Below are positions 25,352-35,013 of a DNA stretch of 64,000 bases, in pieces. The number at the start of each line of letters is the position of its first letter. Position 1 is the stretch's first letter. The translations under genes and the position numbers were made by a program. Source of the stretch: an uncultured Nitrospira sp. (GTDB taxonomy: Bacteria > Nitrospirota > Nitrospiria > Nitrospirales > Nitrospiraceae); contig CABVRX010000014.1 in NCBI GenBank assembly GCA_902500825.1, positions 1 to 64,000 of the forward strand. Direction: 5' to 3'. The notes beneath the pieces are model-generated. The model was not told where the DNA came from and did no database searches. It saw only the letters and a list, made by a program, of their open reading frames with translations.

Positions 25352-25726
25352 ATGCGATTAGGCTCCTATCATTTCCGATCTTTTCTCGCTGCGACCATCG
25401 TAGTGTTTCTACTGGCATTCAGTTTCAATGCGTATGCCTGTGTCTTGCCCCTGTCATCTATCAGCGATGCCTCGATGGCGAACGGCTGTTCAGTTCCTAT
25501 GGAACAACCTAGTCGGCAATTGTGTGACGCCTTCAAGATCTTGGGAGTCGAATCCCACGCGCAGTCCTCATCATTGCTCGTGGACCATCATTGGTCGGCA
25601 GACCATGCGGTACCTACGCTTCCAACGATAATTCCTCGGCTCGCACAAATTTCCAACCCATATCACTCTCTCGAATCGAGTTCGCCTCCGCATCAGTCTC
25701 TCGCAAGCACCGTGCTTCGAATCTGA
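25352..25726 (+). CDS. secreted small protein heading the Cus block (CzcI/DUF2946-like design)
   Basis: 124 residues. A signal peptide ends at FSFNAYAC. The mature part has Cys and His pairs (NGCSVPMEQPSRQLCDAFK, LLVDHHWSADH), then a Ser/Pro-rich tail ending STVLRI. The protein at 39421 shares FNAYAC(V/L)xPL, a Cys-x-x-P-x-x-QP-x-R-x-x-C-D pattern and the terminal VLRL. Proteins of this layout (short, secreted, His/Cys, first in a metal operon) recall CzcI and DUF2946 proteins. A periplasmic metal-binding or regulatory role is inference. It lies 196 bp upstream of the CusB-type gene. Confidence 0.6.
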   Translation: MRLGSYHFRSFLAATIVVFLLAFSFNAYACVLPLSSISDASMANGCSVPMEQPSRQLCDAFKILGVESHAQSSSLLVDHHWSADHAVPTLPTIIPRLAQISNPYHSLESSSPPHQSLASTVLRI

Positions 25727-25922
25727 TCTTTCCGGTTCTCCCTTCTACCTCTAATCATTGCGTTATCCACCCGACTTGTGGCTTCGGCTCATCCAGTCGT
25801 CTCTTCTGTAGCAAGCTGGGCCGGGATCCACGACAGTCGTGGGGCAAGAGAGCTCTTGGGACGCTGACCATGTTCCATTTGAAATGACTCATTAAAATGT
25901 ATGTCGTGACTGGAGGTGGGGG

Positions 25923-27578
25923 ATGCTGAAGCTGAAACGAATACGATGGGTTCTAATTGGCCTCGGAATCCTCATCCTGATTGGTGGCTTGATCTTGCTG
26001 ATCGAGCCCAGGGGACAGCGAGAGCCGCTAAAGAAGGAAGCATCGACGCCAGGCGGTCAAGCTGAGCAGGGCGAAAAACCGGCGGCTCCACCCGAGACAC
26101 CGGCTGACACAAGTCCCGCTCAGGCGTATGCGATGGTGTCTCCTCATAAGCAACAGCTGATTGGGGTGACCACGGCGATCGTTGAAAAGCGGCCGCTGGA
26201 GACGATCGTGCGAGCCGTGGGACGAGTCGAGTATGACGAGCAGCGCATTAGCCATGTCAATCTTCGCATTTCAGGATGGGTTGAGGATCTCTTCATTGAT
26301 TACACGGGACAACTGGTGCGCAAGGGGCAGGCGCTGTTCACGCTTTACAGTCCCGACCTTGTGGCGAGTCAAGATGAGCTTCTCCTGGCCTTACGGGCGC
26401 GTGAGAAGGTCAAAGAGAGTCCGCTGAGCGAAGCGCGCCGACAGGCCGATCAACTGGTCGACGCGACCCGGGACCGCCTGCGCCTATGGACACTGACGAA
26501 TCAACAGATCGATGAGATCGCCCGTCGGGGGAAGGCCAACACCTACCTGACGATTTATTCACCAGTGACGGGCTATGTCATCGATAAGAAGGTGTTCAAA
26601 GGGATGTTTCTCCAACCGGAGACGCGGGCGTACTCGATTGCCGATCTCAGTCAGGTCTGGATGAACGCGGAGATCTATGAGTTTGAGGTTCCCTTCGTGG
26701 CGGTGGGCCAGATGGCAACGGCTACTTTCACCGCCTATCCGGGCGAGGTGTTTCACGGACGGATCTCCTACATCTACCCCTACCTCAACCAGGAGGCGCG
26801 GACTGTGAAAGTTCGCTTGGAGATGCCGAATCCCAAGCTCCTGCTGAAGCCCGAGATGTACGGCACCGTGCAGATCAAGGTCCACCGCGGGGTGCAGCTC
26901 GCACTGCCCGAAGGCGCGCTGCTGGACTCCGGGACCCGCAAATTGGTGTTCGTGACACGAGGAGAAGGGCTGTTTGAACCTCGGGAGGTCAAGATCGGGC
27001 CGAAGATTGGCGCCTACTACGAGGTGCAAGAGGGCTTGCAGGCCGGCGACCGGGTCGTGACCTCAGGCAACTTCCTCATTGATTCGGAAAGCAAGCTCAT
27101 GGCGGCCACGAACATGATGGGTTCGCTCGGGATGGGCGGCGTCAAAATGGAGCAGGCCCAGATGGGCCAGATGGACATGGGCGACATGAAGATGGAGGAA
27201 GGTCAGAAGACAAAGGGGAAACCATCCGAGACCAAGCAGGAAAAGCAGGTGGACGGACTCACGGTCAGCGTGTCCACAGAGCCCGCTTCGCCGAGGATCG
27301 GGGAGAACCTGATTCGAGTGACCGTGAAAAAGAAGGACGGCAAGCCGGTGCCCGATGCAACGGTTCAGCTCACGTATACCATGCCGATGCCGGGCATGAT
27401 GCCGGCAACCGTCCTGATGAAACCCGGAAAGGATGGCGCCTATGAGGTGAAGGTCAATCTCGGCATGGGCGGCCAGTGGGATCTGACCGTCACTGTGCAG
27501 CGTGCTGGCCAGGCCGATGTGAAGGAAACATTCTCTGTGACGGCCGGCGGCGGTATGTCCGGCATGCAGGGAATGTAA
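25923..27578 (+). CDS. cusB: CusB-type periplasmic adaptor with C-terminal FixH-like domain
   Basis: 551 residues, membrane fusion protein of a heavy-metal RND pump. One N-terminal membrane anchor (about 10-30), then the barrel-sandwich region (VNLRISGWVEDLFIDYTGQL, YSPVTGYVIDKKVFKGMFL), beta-barrel (VWMNAEIYEFEVPFVAVGQ) and membrane-proximal parts. After about residue 395 comes a Met-rich linker (MGQMDMGDMKMEEGQ) and an extra Ig-like domain (DGLTVSVSTEPASPRIGENL ... MPMPGMMPATVLMKPGKDG). The extra domain resembles YtkA/FixH copper-associated domains. GGAGGTGGGGG precedes ATG 25923. Fusion of adaptor and Met-rich metal-binding domain suits Cu(I)/Ag(I) hand-over. Confidence 0.92.
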   Translation: MLKLKRIRWVLIGLGILILIGGLILLIEPRGQREPLKKEASTPGGQAEQGEKPAAPPETPADTSPAQAYAMVSPHKQQLIGVTTAIVEKRPLETIVRAVGRVEYDEQRISHVNLRISGWVEDLFIDYTGQLVRKGQALFTLYSPDLVASQDELLLALRAREKVKESPLSEARRQADQLVDATRDRLRLWTLTNQQIDEIARRGKANTYLTIYSPVTGYVIDKKVFKGMFLQPETRAYSIADLSQVWMNAEIYEFEVPFVAVGQMATATFTAYPGEVFHGRISYIYPYLNQEARTVKVRLEMPNPKLLLKPEMYGTVQIKVHRGVQLALPEGALLDSGTRKLVFVTRGEGLFEPREVKIGPKIGAYYEVQEGLQAGDRVVTSGNFLIDSESKLMAATNMMGSLGMGGVKMEQAQMGQMDMGDMKMEEGQKTKGKPSETKQEKQVDGLTVSVSTEPASPRIGENLIRVTVKKKDGKPVPDATVQLTYTMPMPGMMPATVLMKPGKDGAYEVKVNLGMGGQWDLTVTVQRAGQADVKETFSVTAGGGMSGMQGM

Positions 27579-27723
27579 CAGGATGGGCGCGAGGGCACGA
27601 GCACGACCTAATACAAAGGGCAAAAGTAAAAATGCAAATGCTTAAACTTTTGATCTTACATTTCAACGGGAGTCTCTTGCCTATCGCCTCGTGCCTCGTG
27701 CCCCGAGTCTGGAGGGAAGCGAC

Positions 27724-30700
27724 ATGATCGAGCGTGTGATCGCGTGGAGCGCCAAGAACGGGTTTCTGGTCATGCTGGTCCTCGTGTTCGTGATGGGCGG
27801 GGGCATCTGGGCGGTGTACCACACGCCGTTGGATGCCATTCCCGACCTCTCCGACGTGCAGGTGATCGTCTTTACTGAATGGCAAGGCCGTAGCCCGGAT
27901 CTCGTCGAGGATCAGATTACCTATCCCATCATCATCTCGATGCTGGGCGCACCCAACATCAAATCCGTCCGCGGACAGTCCTTTCTCGGGCTCTCGTTTG
28001 TGTACGTCATTTTCGAAGATGGCACGGATATGTACTGGGCCCGCAGCCGGGTCCTCGAATACTTACAGTCCGCGCTCGGGAAATTGCCGGAAGGCATTAC
28101 ACCAACGATCGGGCCGGACGCGACCGGCGTGGGCTGGGTGTACCAGTATGCCCTGGTCGATCGGTCGGGACGCTACGATCTTGCCGCCCTGCGGAGCTTT
28201 CAGGACTGGTACCTACGGTACTGGTTGTGGAGCGTGCCCGGCGTGGCGGAGGTGGCATCCGTCGGAGGGTTTGTCAAACAATATCAGGTTCAGGTCGATC
28301 CGACTAAGCTTCTCGGCTATCACGTCCCGATTAAGAAGGTCATTGAGGCGATCCGGCGGAGCAACAACGACGTCGGCGGCCGCGTTGTCGAGTTCAGCGA
28401 ACGGGAATATATGGTGCGAGGCCTAGGGTATATCCGATCCTTGGATGACATCCGCCAGGTCGCGATTGGCGCGGACCGCGAGGGGACCCCGATCCTGGTG
28501 CGGGATGTGGCACATGTGACCTTGGGCCCCGATATCCGGCGGGGCGCCGCCGACCTGGATGGGCAAGGAGAGGCGGTCGGCGGCATTATCGTCATGCGCT
28601 ACGGCGAGAACGCGCTCGCCGTGATCGACCGTGTGAAGCAGAAACTCGAGGAGATCAAGGGGTCCATCCCGGAGGGCATGGAAATCCTGCCGGTCTACGA
28701 CCGCTCGGATTTGATCATCCGCGCCATTGCGACGCTGAAAGAAAAGCTGCTCGAGGTCAGCATTGTGGTGAGCCTCATCAGCCTGATCTTTCTTTTTCAT
28801 CTACGCTCCGCGCTGGTCGCCATCCTCACGTTACCGGTTGCCATCCTGCTTTCCTTTCTCGCCATGTATTACCTCGGGATCGCGTCGAATGTGATGTCGC
28901 TCGCCGGCATCGCGATCGCGATTGGGGCCATGGTGGATGCCGTGATCGTCATGATCGAGAACGCGCACAAGCGGCTAGAGCAATGGCAGGAGCATCAGAG
29001 AGAGGGAAAAGGACAACAGGAGGCTCGGGCGACGGTGATCATTCGGGCAGCTCAGGAAGTGGGGAAGCCGCTGTTCTTCTCGCTGCTCATCATCACCGTC
29101 TCCTTCCTGCCTGTCTTCAGTCTCGAGGCACAGGAAGGCCGCCTATTCAAGCCGCTGGCCTGGACGAAGACGGCCTCCATGTTCTTTGCGTCGCTCGTCT
29201 CGATCACGGTGGCCCCACTGCTGATGGTCTGGCTCCTCCGCGGAAAGATCCGACCTGAAGAGAGAAATCCCCTCAATCGCTGGCTGATCCGGCTCTATAG
29301 TCCGCTTGTGTCCAGTGCCATAAGGGCTCGGTGGCTGGTTATCCTCCTGGCCGTCCTCGCCGTTGCCGGGGTCATCCCCCTCTATCAGAAACTGGGCTCG
29401 GAATTCATGCCACCGCTCAATGAAGGGACGATCCTCTACATGCCGACCGCCTTGCCCGGCATATCCATTACGGAAGCCACCCAAATCCTCCAGCAGCAAG
29501 ATCAGCTCATCAAGCAATTTCCCGAGGTGGATCATGTCTTCGGCAAGGTCGGCCGAGCCCGAACACCGACCGACCCCGCGCATCTCAGCATGGTCGAGAC
29601 GGTCATCACCCTGAAGCCCGAGGAGGAGTGGCGGCCGGGCATGACCTGGGATGCCCTGATCGCGGAGCTGGACAAGACTGTGAAATTTCCCGGTATGCCC
29701 AATATCTGGTGGATGCCGATCCAGACTCGGACCGAAATGCTGGCGACAGGGATCCGGAGTAATCTCGGGATCAAAATTCTCGGGTCGGACCTTGGCGAGA
29801 TCGAGCGGATCGGCTTGCAGATCGAGAGCCTCCTGTCCGGCCTGCCTGGCACCCGGAGCGCCTACGCTGAGCGGGTCACCGGAGGCTACTACCTGGACTT
29901 TCGCGTGAACCGCGAGGAGGTCGCGCGCTATGGGTTGACGGTGGAGGATGTCGAGGATATCGTCGAAACCGCGATCGGCGGAAAAAATATCACTCAGACC
30001 GTCGAGGGTCGGGAGCGCTATCCGATCAACGTGCGCTATGCGCGCGAGCTCCGGCAGGATGTCGAATCGTTACGGAGGGTCTTGGTGCAAACGCCGCGCG
30101 GCGCTCAGGTGCCTCTCGTGCAATTGGCCGAGATCAAGATGGTGACGGGCCCTCCGTCCGTCCGGGATGAGCAAGGCTCGCTGGCGGGGATCGTCTTTGT
30201 GGATGTGGCCGGACGCGATCTTGGTGGCTATGTCGCTGAGGCGAAACGATTGGTCGGCGAACGTGTCAAGGTCAAGTCGGGCTATCGGCTGGTCTGGGGC
30301 GGGCAGTACCAGTACATGGAACGGGCAAAAGGCCGCCTCATGATCGCCGTCCCCGTCACAGTTTTCCTGATCTTCATCCTGCTTTATCTCAACTTCCGCT
30401 CGGTGGTCCGTAGCCTCATCGTGCTCCTCTCCGTGCCCTTTGCCGTGGTCGGCGCGATCGTCTTTCTCTATCTCCTGAACTACAACTTAAGTGTGGCCGT
30501 GTGGGTCGGGATCATTGCCCTCGCGGGCGTGGCGGCCGAGACCGGCGTGATCATGATCATCTTCTTGGATGAAGCCTACGAGCGGTGGCAGCGCGAGGGC
30601 CGGTTGCAATCGAGAGCCGATCTCCGACAGGCCATCATCGAAGGTGCCGCGCAGCGGGTCCGCCCCAAAGTGATGACGGCCTCAGCGATTCTCATTGGGC

Positions 30701-30906
30701 TCTTGCCGATCATGTGGGGTCACGGCGCCGGAGGGGATGTCATGAGACGGATCGCCGCGCCGATGATCGGCGGCATGGTGTCTTCTACGATCCTCACTTT
30801 GCTCGTCATTCCCGCCATCTATGCCGTGTGGCGAGGGCGCACCCTTCCGGCGGAACCTGAACGGGACGGCGGGTCGCAAGAAGACCTTCGTCATGATCTG
30901 CGGTAA
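27724..30906 (+). CDS. cusA: CusA-type Cu(I)/Ag(I) RND exporter
   Basis: 1060 residues, inner-membrane proton-driven pump of the HME-RND family. Starts MIERVIAWSAKNGFLVML with DAIPDLSDVQVIVFTEWQG. TM4 carries IAIAIGAMVDAVIVMIENAH, the signature of the monovalent copper/silver subgroup (HME-4), in contrast to the divalent-type DFG motif of the second pump at 56205. Periplasmic loops contain the Met-rich sites expected for Cu(I). The 12 membrane segments and both large periplasmic loops are complete. ATG 27724 follows GGAGGGAAG. It is third in the Cus block, between adaptor and outer-membrane channel. Confidence 0.95.
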   Translation: MIERVIAWSAKNGFLVMLVLVFVMGGGIWAVYHTPLDAIPDLSDVQVIVFTEWQGRSPDLVEDQITYPIIISMLGAPNIKSVRGQSFLGLSFVYVIFEDGTDMYWARSRVLEYLQSALGKLPEGITPTIGPDATGVGWVYQYALVDRSGRYDLAALRSFQDWYLRYWLWSVPGVAEVASVGGFVKQYQVQVDPTKLLGYHVPIKKVIEAIRRSNNDVGGRVVEFSEREYMVRGLGYIRSLDDIRQVAIGADREGTPILVRDVAHVTLGPDIRRGAADLDGQGEAVGGIIVMRYGENALAVIDRVKQKLEEIKGSIPEGMEILPVYDRSDLIIRAIATLKEKLLEVSIVVSLISLIFLFHLRSALVAILTLPVAILLSFLAMYYLGIASNVMSLAGIAIAIGAMVDAVIVMIENAHKRLEQWQEHQREGKGQQEARATVIIRAAQEVGKPLFFSLLIITVSFLPVFSLEAQEGRLFKPLAWTKTASMFFASLVSITVAPLLMVWLLRGKIRPEERNPLNRWLIRLYSPLVSSAIRARWLVILLAVLAVAGVIPLYQKLGSEFMPPLNEGTILYMPTALPGISITEATQILQQQDQLIKQFPEVDHVFGKVGRARTPTDPAHLSMVETVITLKPEEEWRPGMTWDALIAELDKTVKFPGMPNIWWMPIQTRTEMLATGIRSNLGIKILGSDLGEIERIGLQIESLLSGLPGTRSAYAERVTGGYYLDFRVNREEVARYGLTVEDVEDIVETAIGGKNITQTVEGRERYPINVRYARELRQDVESLRRVLVQTPRGAQVPLVQLAEIKMVTGPPSVRDEQGSLAGIVFVDVAGRDLGGYVAEAKRLVGERVKVKSGYRLVWGGQYQYMERAKGRLMIAVPVTVFLIFILLYLNFRSVVRSLIVLLSVPFAVVGAIVFLYLLNYNLSVAVWVGIIALAGVAAETGVIMIIFLDEAYERWQREGRLQSRADLRQAIIEGAAQRVRPKVMTASAILIGLLPIMWGHGAGGDVMRRIAAPMIGGMVSSTILTLLVIPAIYAVWRGRTLPAEPERDGGSQEDLRHDLR

Positions 30907-30964
30907 GCAATAGGCTGAAGGGGGAGTTGGATCTAGGGCGTCGTGTCACCATAAGGAGGACGTG

Positions 30965-32248
30965 ATGATTGGACAACAAACGGCCAGTCTCTGCTTATTA
31001 ATCGTTGCAGTAATAATGATGTGGAGTGGACGAGAGGCCGCACAGGCCGCTCCGCCATTAGAGATTCCCTTAGCCTTAGGAGGCCTCATTGACGAAGCGT
31101 TAGCCCGTAATCCCGAGATTCAGGCGATGCATCAACAATGGGAGGCTTCCCGCGAGAAGGTCCCGCAGGCTCGCACCTTGCCTGACCCAACCTTCGGGGT
31201 GCACCTCTGGAACTTCCCCCAAGACCTGGATGTCGCCCGCAGTCTCGGCCGCACGCAAAACATCATCTTGACTTTGTCCCAGAGATTCCCGTTCCCGGGA
31301 AAGCTTGACCTCAATGCGGAAATCGCGAGTCGGACGGCAGGAATCCGGGAGCAAGCCATCCGCGCCAAAGAGCGAGAGATTATCGCACGGCTGAAGCAAG
31401 CCTATTACGAGTTGTATCTCGCCCACAAGGAAATCGACGTGCATCATGAGCAGATCGATGTCGTTCAGCAGTTGTTCGATACCGCGACGGCCAAGTACCG
31501 CGCGGGACAAGGGACCCAGGTCGACGTGCTCAAAGCGCAAGTCGAGTTGTCCGACCTGTACCAGCGGCTGCCGGTGCTTGAGCAACGTCGCGAGACCGCG
31601 GTGGCCAAAGTGAATACCATCTTGGATCGTGATCCTCGGTCGTCCTTAGGCGTGCCGCGTGACCCCGACGTCACGGTCTCTGAGAAGACCTCGGAGGAAC
31701 TTGAGCAAGTGGCGAAGGCCATGCGTCCGGAACTGAAGGTGGCGTCGGTCGCCATCGAACGGACTCAGCAGGCGCGCGCCTATGCTGAACGGCAGTACTA
31801 TCCGGATTTCGAGTTCGCCGTGCAGCGGTTTCAGAATTTTCAGGCAACGGATGGATTTGGCGCCATTGGGATCATGAGTATCCCGTTCTCCTTTTGGACG
31901 AAGGGCAAGTATGACGCCGGCGTCCGGGAAGCCAAGGCAGCCGAAGCTGCAGCACGGGCGGATTTGCACACCTGGCAAAACCTGACCCGATTTCAAATTT
32001 CTGAACTGCTGGCAAAGGTACGGGCGCAGCAACAGGTCGTGGTTCTGTACCGCACCACCATCTTGCCGCAAGCCGAGCAGAATATGGATGCAGCACGCGC
32101 CGGGTATCGAACCGGGCGAAATAGTTTTCTCGACTTCTTAGAGGCGGAGCGCGCCTGGTTAGAGTTTCGACTCGCGTACTACCGAGCGTTGGCCGAACGG
32201 GAGAATCAGTTTGCTGTTCTTGAACAAGTCGTGGGCACGTTCCTATAG
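30965..32248 (+). CDS. cusC: CusC/TolC-type outer-membrane channel
   Basis: 427 residues, outer membrane efflux protein of the TolC family. Signal peptide to about residue 28 (EAAQAA), then repeated long helices: ALARNPEIQAMHQQWEASRE, ARSLGRTQNIILTLSQRFPF PG, TAKYRAGQGTQVDVLKAQVE and AGYRTGRNSFLDFLEAERAW. The two GTxxxVL/NSFxxFL motifs are the usual TolC half-repeats. ATG 30965 is 5 bases after AAGGAGG and is preferred to GTG 30962. Completes the CusBAC trans-envelope pump. Confidence 0.93.
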   Translation: MIGQQTASLCLLIVAVIMMWSGREAAQAAPPLEIPLALGGLIDEALARNPEIQAMHQQWEASREKVPQARTLPDPTFGVHLWNFPQDLDVARSLGRTQNIILTLSQRFPFPGKLDLNAEIASRTAGIREQAIRAKEREIIARLKQAYYELYLAHKEIDVHHEQIDVVQQLFDTATAKYRAGQGTQVDVLKAQVELSDLYQRLPVLEQRRETAVAKVNTILDRDPRSSLGVPRDPDVTVSEKTSEELEQVAKAMRPELKVASVAIERTQQARAYAERQYYPDFEFAVQRFQNFQATDGFGAIGIMSIPFSFWTKGKYDAGVREAKAAEAAARADLHTWQNLTRFQISELLAKVRAQQQVVVLYRTTILPQAEQNMDAARAGYRTGRNSFLDFLEAERAWLEFRLAYYRALAERENQFAVLEQVVGTFL

Positions 32249-32470
32249 CCGAACTGAATGAGTCTGACTCGTGAAAGTGACAGGACCGTTTGTTGGGAAG
32301 ACGTACGCAATGCCACGCGCTGCCGGACCCGCAGCTGCATACGGCCGAGGAGTAGTCGACGGTAGTGCAGCGCATGCGAGGTCCCATGGGGACGATGGGC
32401 AAAAGGGTGATCACCGCGACCGAGCAAGCAGAGATCGTTCGGTACCTAGCCACTGCGAGTCGAACGGCGT

Positions 32471-34438
32471 ATGGAGATGAACATGATAGCCCTTCCAGAG
32501 GAGAGCCAGAACCAGGACGGTAGCGGCCGATATCGGCCGTTGCGCGACTACGCGCTTATCGGGAATGGGCGGACCGCGGCGCTCGTTGCCCGCGATGGCT
32601 CGATTGATTGGTGCTGCTGGCCGTACTTCGACAGCCCGGCCGTGTTCTGTCGAATCCTGGACGTGGCCAAAGGCGGATCGTTTCAGATTGCGCCGGTCGG
32701 GAGTTTCGGCACTTCCCGATCGTACCTTGGACGCACGAACGTGCTGCGGACCATTTTCAAAACCGCTACAGGGGTCGTCCAGCTCACCGACTTGATGCCT
32801 GTCGCAAAGGAGCGGGAACACCTTCGACCCCCTGATCAGCTCCTCCGCCTGATTGAAGGGCTCATTGGGCATGTCGAAGTTGAGGTCAGGTTCCATCCGA
32901 CATTTGACTATGCCCGAGCGAAGACGACAGTGGAGATCCTTCCCCGCCGAGTTCTCGCGCACGCCGGCAGTCAGCATCTGATTCTGGCTGCCCCTGCCAA
33001 CTTCCGGCCTAGCTCGCAAGGAGCCACCGGACGACTCCATGTCCGGGCGGGGGATCGGCTCTGGATTACAGTGACGGATCAACCGGACAGTGAAAAGGTG
33101 CAGGTGCCGGAGTCGCTAGAGTGCGACTCCTTGCTTTCGGACACCCTACGCTATTGGGAGGCCTGGTCGGCGCGCTGTACCTATCGTGGCCCGTACGCCG
33201 ACGCGGTCTGCCGCAGCGCCCTAGTGCTGAAGTTGTTGACCTTCAAGCCGACAGGCGCGCTCATCGCCGCGCCCACCACGTCCCTTCCTGAAGAAATTGG
33301 CGGCGTCCGCAACTGGGACTACCGCTTTACCTGGTTACGGGATTCGGCCCTGATTCTTTCCGCCTTGCAAGGGCTCGGGTATCACGACGAGGCCAATGAG
33401 TTCTGGGAGTGGCTGCAGTCCCTGTGCATCGGTTGCTGCGGGGAGCTGCAGATCATGTACACCATTCACGGCCACCCTGAGCTGCCGGAGCAAAGCCTCG
33501 ATCATCTGGAGGGCTACCGAGGCTCCCGCCCGGTACGGCTTGGCAATGCGGCGGCGAAACAGACCCAGCTCGACATCTATGGCGAGGTGCTCGATGCGGC
33601 CGCAGTATGTTATTACGCCATGCGACGGCCCTTCGGCGCTGGAATGATTCAGTTCCTGCAGTATCTGGCTGACCAAGCGGCGGCGCGCTGGCGCGAGCCG
33701 GACTATGGCATCTGGGAAGTCCGAGGCGGCCCGAAGCCGTTCCTCTACTCGAAGCTCCTCTGCTGGGTCGCGCTCGACCGCGCGATCCGGCTGGCCACGG
33801 ATGCTGGAGTCCCAGGTAATCTGCACCATTGGCGACGAACCCGGGACGAGATTCGAGAGGCGATTTTAACGGAGGGCTACGACGAAGCGTTAGGAGCTTT
33901 CGTTCAGGCCTTCGGAGAACGGACTCTGGATGCCAGTGTCCTCAGCTTACCGCTCGTCGGATTTCTCCCGGCCACCGATCCCCGTGTGCAGTCGACACTT
34001 GATCGGATACAGGAGCGTTTGACTTCAAATGATTTGGTCTACCGGTACCTGACCGACGATGGCCTGCCGGGCGGCGAAGGTGCCTTTGCCTTCTGCAGCT
34101 TCCGGATGGTGCAGAATTTCGCCTTGGCGGGGCGCATCGACGAAGCCCGAACCCTCTTTGAGCGAGTCGTCAGTTATGCCAACGACCTCGGCCTTCTCTC
34201 CGAAGAAATCGACCCGGTGAGGGGCGAGCTTCTCGGTAATTATCCTCAAGGCTTCTCACATCTGACCCTGATCGGCGCCGCTCTCAGCATTGCCGAAGCC
34301 GAGGCGCGAGGGCCGGAGAGACAGATGCGGACCAGGGATGAGCGAGAAAAAAGGATGGAAAGCAGTGCGCATAGAGCAAGGACATGTACGCGGCACCTTC
34401 ATATCAGCCCGCTCCGAAAGAGTCCAAAGCGGAGTTGA
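32471..34438 (+). CDS. GH15 glucoamylase/trehalase-like hydrolase
   Basis: 655 residues. N-terminal super-beta-sandwich begins RDYALIGNGRTAALVARDGS IDWCC. The (alpha/alpha)6 catalytic barrel follows, with NWDYRFTWLRDSALILSAL (about residue 280), and LLSEEIDPVRGELLGNYPQG (about 575) containing the second catalytic Glu region. This is the bacterial GH15 family, which includes trehalases and glucoamylases; substrate cannot be told from sequence. No signal peptide, so cytoplasmic. Set between the Cus pump and a copper ATPase, it is an odd cargo gene; trehalose or glycogen turnover as stress support is inference. The last 30 codons are atypical and overlap the small gene at 34384. Confidence 0.9.
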   Translation: MEMNMIALPEESQNQDGSGRYRPLRDYALIGNGRTAALVARDGSIDWCCWPYFDSPAVFCRILDVAKGGSFQIAPVGSFGTSRSYLGRTNVLRTIFKTATGVVQLTDLMPVAKEREHLRPPDQLLRLIEGLIGHVEVEVRFHPTFDYARAKTTVEILPRRVLAHAGSQHLILAAPANFRPSSQGATGRLHVRAGDRLWITVTDQPDSEKVQVPESLECDSLLSDTLRYWEAWSARCTYRGPYADAVCRSALVLKLLTFKPTGALIAAPTTSLPEEIGGVRNWDYRFTWLRDSALILSALQGLGYHDEANEFWEWLQSLCIGCCGELQIMYTIHGHPELPEQSLDHLEGYRGSRPVRLGNAAAKQTQLDIYGEVLDAAAVCYYAMRRPFGAGMIQFLQYLADQAAARWREPDYGIWEVRGGPKPFLYSKLLCWVALDRAIRLATDAGVPGNLHHWRRTRDEIREAILTEGYDEALGAFVQAFGERTLDASVLSLPLVGFLPATDPRVQSTLDRIQERLTSNDLVYRYLTDDGLPGGEGAFAFCSFRMVQNFALAGRIDEARTLFERVVSYANDLGLLSEEIDPVRGELLGNYPQGFSHLTLIGAALSIAEAEARGPERQMRTRDEREKRMESSAHRARTCTRHLHISPLRKSPKRS

Positions 34439-34551
34439 TCGCGCACTGTCAGCGCTTCATCGAGTACTACAGGAAAGCCGCCGATGAAGCCGACCGCATG
34501 GCCCAAGCTCATCGAGAAATTATCGTGCAGAGTTCCGAGAGGGATCGCTGA
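34384..34551 (+). CDS. small helical protein
   Basis: 55 residues starting MYAAPSYQPAPKESKAELIA. One amphipathic charged helix follows (HCQRFIEYYRKAADEADRMA), typical of small Ala/Glu-rich proteins that occur next to metal-resistance genes, usually behind a signal peptide that is missing here. It overlaps the GH15 3' end by 55 bases, in a part of GH15 beyond the conserved domain. No good ribosome site. May be a shortened remnant. Confidence 0.45.
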   Translation: MYAAPSYQPAPKESKAELIAHCQRFIEYYRKAADEADRMAQAHREIIVQSSERDR

Positions 34552-34667
34552 AACACTGTGGGCGTGGACCTTTTTGGCTTCGTGACCAGCCCGCTGCGGA
34601 TCATGGCGCGAGACCGGTCCAGCGAGAGTCAGTCTGGTCAGAGTGTCATAGCAAGGAGGACGGTTCC

Positions 34668-34865
34668 ATGAATTCACTATCGCAATCGCTTTTCATGTTG
34701 ATGACTGCAACCTTGGTCTCGGGATGCATGTGCATGATGCCGATGAACGACATGGGCATGAAGGAGAAGGAGGATAGGGGCATGAGGAAGGTGGACGAGC
34801 GAGGTAGTGGCATGTCGATGACTGGAACAACGGGAGATAAGCCAGTTGGCAATCAAGGAAAGTAA
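34668..34865 (+). CDS. small Met-rich lipoprotein
   Basis: 65 residues; AAGGAGGACGGTTCC precedes the ATG. Signal peptide with lipobox TLVSGC, then Met-rich, charged tail (MCMMPMNDMGMKEKEDRGM). Methionine clusters after the lipid anchor suggest copper or silver binding at the outer or inner membrane surface. Too short for a family call. It directly precedes the copper ATPase. Confidence 0.7.
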   Translation: MNSLSQSLFMLMTATLVSGCMCMMPMNDMGMKEKEDRGMRKVDERGSGMSMTGTTGDKPVGNQGK

Positions 34866-35013
34866 TGGATCGGAGAAACGGGGTACAACGGCAAGGGAAA
34901 GCTAGAATCCAAGTTCAAGGCAGATGAGATGGAAGGATGCGTGATGGTTCACGGCATAGTGAACGAGTGTTGCGGCGGCGGTGGACCTGCAAAGTAGAAC
35001 AGGGAGGATGACA

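Noticed and set aside
32392-32520. Short + frame reading GKRVITATEQAEIVRYLATA before GH15
   Set aside because: The stretch looks like the end of a small c-type cytochrome, but there is no CxxCH and it runs into the GH15 start; too short to support even as a remnant.
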